Assembly: GCF_901933205.1 (NCBI RefSeq)
Contig: NC_044576.1
Span: forward strand, 10,015,024-10,079,023
Origin: Camarhynchus parvulus
Taxonomy: Eukaryota > Chordata > Aves > Passeriformes > Thraupidae
Direction: 5' to 3'
Length of the DNA stretch: 64,000 nt
How positions within the stretch are numbered: position 1 is the stretch's first letter; each line of letters begins with the position of its first letter. Positions 62,601 to 64,000 of the stretch are shown here, one piece after another. Made by a program: the position numbers and the translations under genes. The notes under the pieces are model-generated. The model ran no database searches, was not told where the DNA came from, and worked only from the letters and a program-made list of their open reading frames with translations.

Positions 62601-64000
62601 CAGACAGATTGATTCAAAAGCACTTGGAAAATTGAAGAATTTTTTCAAGCTAACAATGTTATTCTAATCTCTGAAGCGACTTCTAGGCCATTGGTGCTTT
62701 CACTGTACTGCTGAACTAAAAGCAATTCCAAGTGGTTTTAATCTTGTCATTCCACTAACATGTTTAAATACAAATTTTAAAAAGAATCTGAGTCAAAATG
62801 AAGTGCTACACTATGTTAAAATAAAAAGCTATTCATAGGTGAATAACAAAGAGAGAATGCCAAAAAGGGTTGAAATACGCAAACCTGGAATATGCAATAC
62901 AAGGTTCAAATATTTGATTAGAACAATCTCAGTAAAGGTAGGAAATATATATTTTCATCCTGTTCAAGTGATTAGTTTTGTATTTTCAAGTACATGCTAA
63001 CAACTCCAAAAAACCCCAACAACCTACTAATATTAATAAATTGCAAATCTTCCCATTGTTCCAGCAATGTAATAGGTGTTAAAACATAATTAGGAACATA
63101 TATTTCCTTCTCTTCTGTGGGCTTGCCCACAGTGCTGTAGTGTATTCACAAGTAATTGTAAGTTGAAAGGATTTCAGTCAGACGTTCATAAGAACAAGAC
63201 CTGGAAAGAAGCACCAGAGGACAATAAACACTTTTCCCCCAAGAAATTGAGCAATGCTCAAGTTACTTTTGATAAATTTTTGTCTCGATTTCTTCTTCAG
63301 AGACATTATTGTGGTGTTGTTACCACCCTAAATTCTGGGCTCCCACAGAGCTGTTGCCCAGCTTGTTTCTCTCCAATCTCTATGTGAAGACAGACACACA
63401 ACTTGACATTTGTCCCTGATTCAACTGCACTTCATTTCTCTCCAACCATTTCCCTAAGGTGTCTGTGCTCCTTTGAATTGCAGTCCGGTCTTCTACAGCA
63501 CACCATCCAGCTCTGCTATTAGATGTAACAAATAATACTAGAGCCTGGTTAGATCTCTAATCTTAGTACTACTTTAATTTTGATAACAAATTAATAACCA
63601 TGCTACAGTGTTTTTCCAATCAATCAGTCTCATACCCACCTACAAGTCATTTCACTTACACCATATTGACTACTTTGGTTACTAGGACTAGAACACCCTC
63701 TCCAAACAGAAGCAGGAGTTAAAAATATGAAAAAATAATTAATTACTTTGATGCACTATCATCAAATGGATCTCTTCAGAGAAAATTGTTGTGTTAAGGG
63801 AAATCAGAACAATAAATGGTAGGTGATTAATGCTCCTTGGTCTACTTATCCTAGCACTTTGGTCTGTATGTGTTTGTTTTCTATGTCGCAAAACCAGTAA
63901 CCTCTCTCTTGAGTTTAGAATATACTAATTAAAAAAAATAAAATTATTTTTCTAGAACAATCTTCTTTCCTATACTGAAAGTGAGCACATACAGAGTGAC

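Larger units (their letters stand above)
31432..64000 (-). other. NRG3: NRG3 intron 1 (3' part), intronic sequence
   Basis: This is the sequence upstream of exon 2 in the direction of transcription, assigned to intron 1 because the EGF exon is the second coding exon of known NRG3 genes. The first exon, which should be long and encode a Ser/Thr-rich N-terminal segment, is not recognised, so the intron very likely continues beyond 64000. It contains two CR1 fragments, a palindrome plus AT-rich array at 34.6 kb, a CTG/CAG hairpin at 35.46 kb, a G-quadruplex motif at 47.26 kb, a promoter-like block at 55.4-55.8 kb and two CpG-bearing patches. Other stretches show only AT-rich unique-looking DNA with short low-complexity runs. 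Confidence 0.8.

Overview
The window looks like vertebrate nuclear DNA, most likely from a bird. It is AT-rich and CpG-poor with no dense coding. It carries two recognisable CR1 LINE 3' ends (near 49.66-49.80 kb and 58.49-58.79 kb) of the kind typical of avian genomes. I see no prokaryotic gene organisation, no CRISPR array and no rRNA or tRNA.

The one gene I can identify firmly is NRG3 (neuregulin 3), on the minus strand. A single 130-bp coding exon at 31302-31431 encodes the receptor-binding EGF-like domain up to its fourth cysteine. It has a textbook donor (GTAAGT) and a pyrimidine-rich acceptor with a plausible branch point. By the gene's usual layout this is exon 2. Positions 31432-64000 are then the 3' part of intron 1, and positions 1-31301 are the 5' part of intron 2. 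The exon that completes the EGF domain and the large first exon are not recognised here, as expected for a gene whose introns run to hundreds of kilobases in other vertebrates.

The rest is intronic. It holds two CR1 fragments, a CA/TA microsatellite (6.6 kb), A-rich and AT-rich simple tracts, several short perfect inverted repeats, and GC-richer patches without clear coding content. Almost all open frames of 60-160 codons look like chance ORFs in AT-rich DNA.

Items that deserve checking, none proven, are: (a) a promoter-like block at about 55.40-55.76 kb, pointing in the NRG3 sense direction and followed by a donor-like site, which could be an alternative promoter or a solo LTR; (b) an exon-like stop-free segment at 6090-6202 on the plus strand; (c) a protein-like minus-strand frame at 21364-21601; (d) a 30-bp palindrome next to an array of ACTTATAAGT-like units at 34.6-34.75 kb; (e) a CTG/CAG hairpin at 35.46 kb; (f) a canonical G-quadruplex motif at 47.26 kb; and (g) CpG-bearing patches at 33.35-33.57 and 62.08-62.60 kb. 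I found no convincing new multi-gene system.
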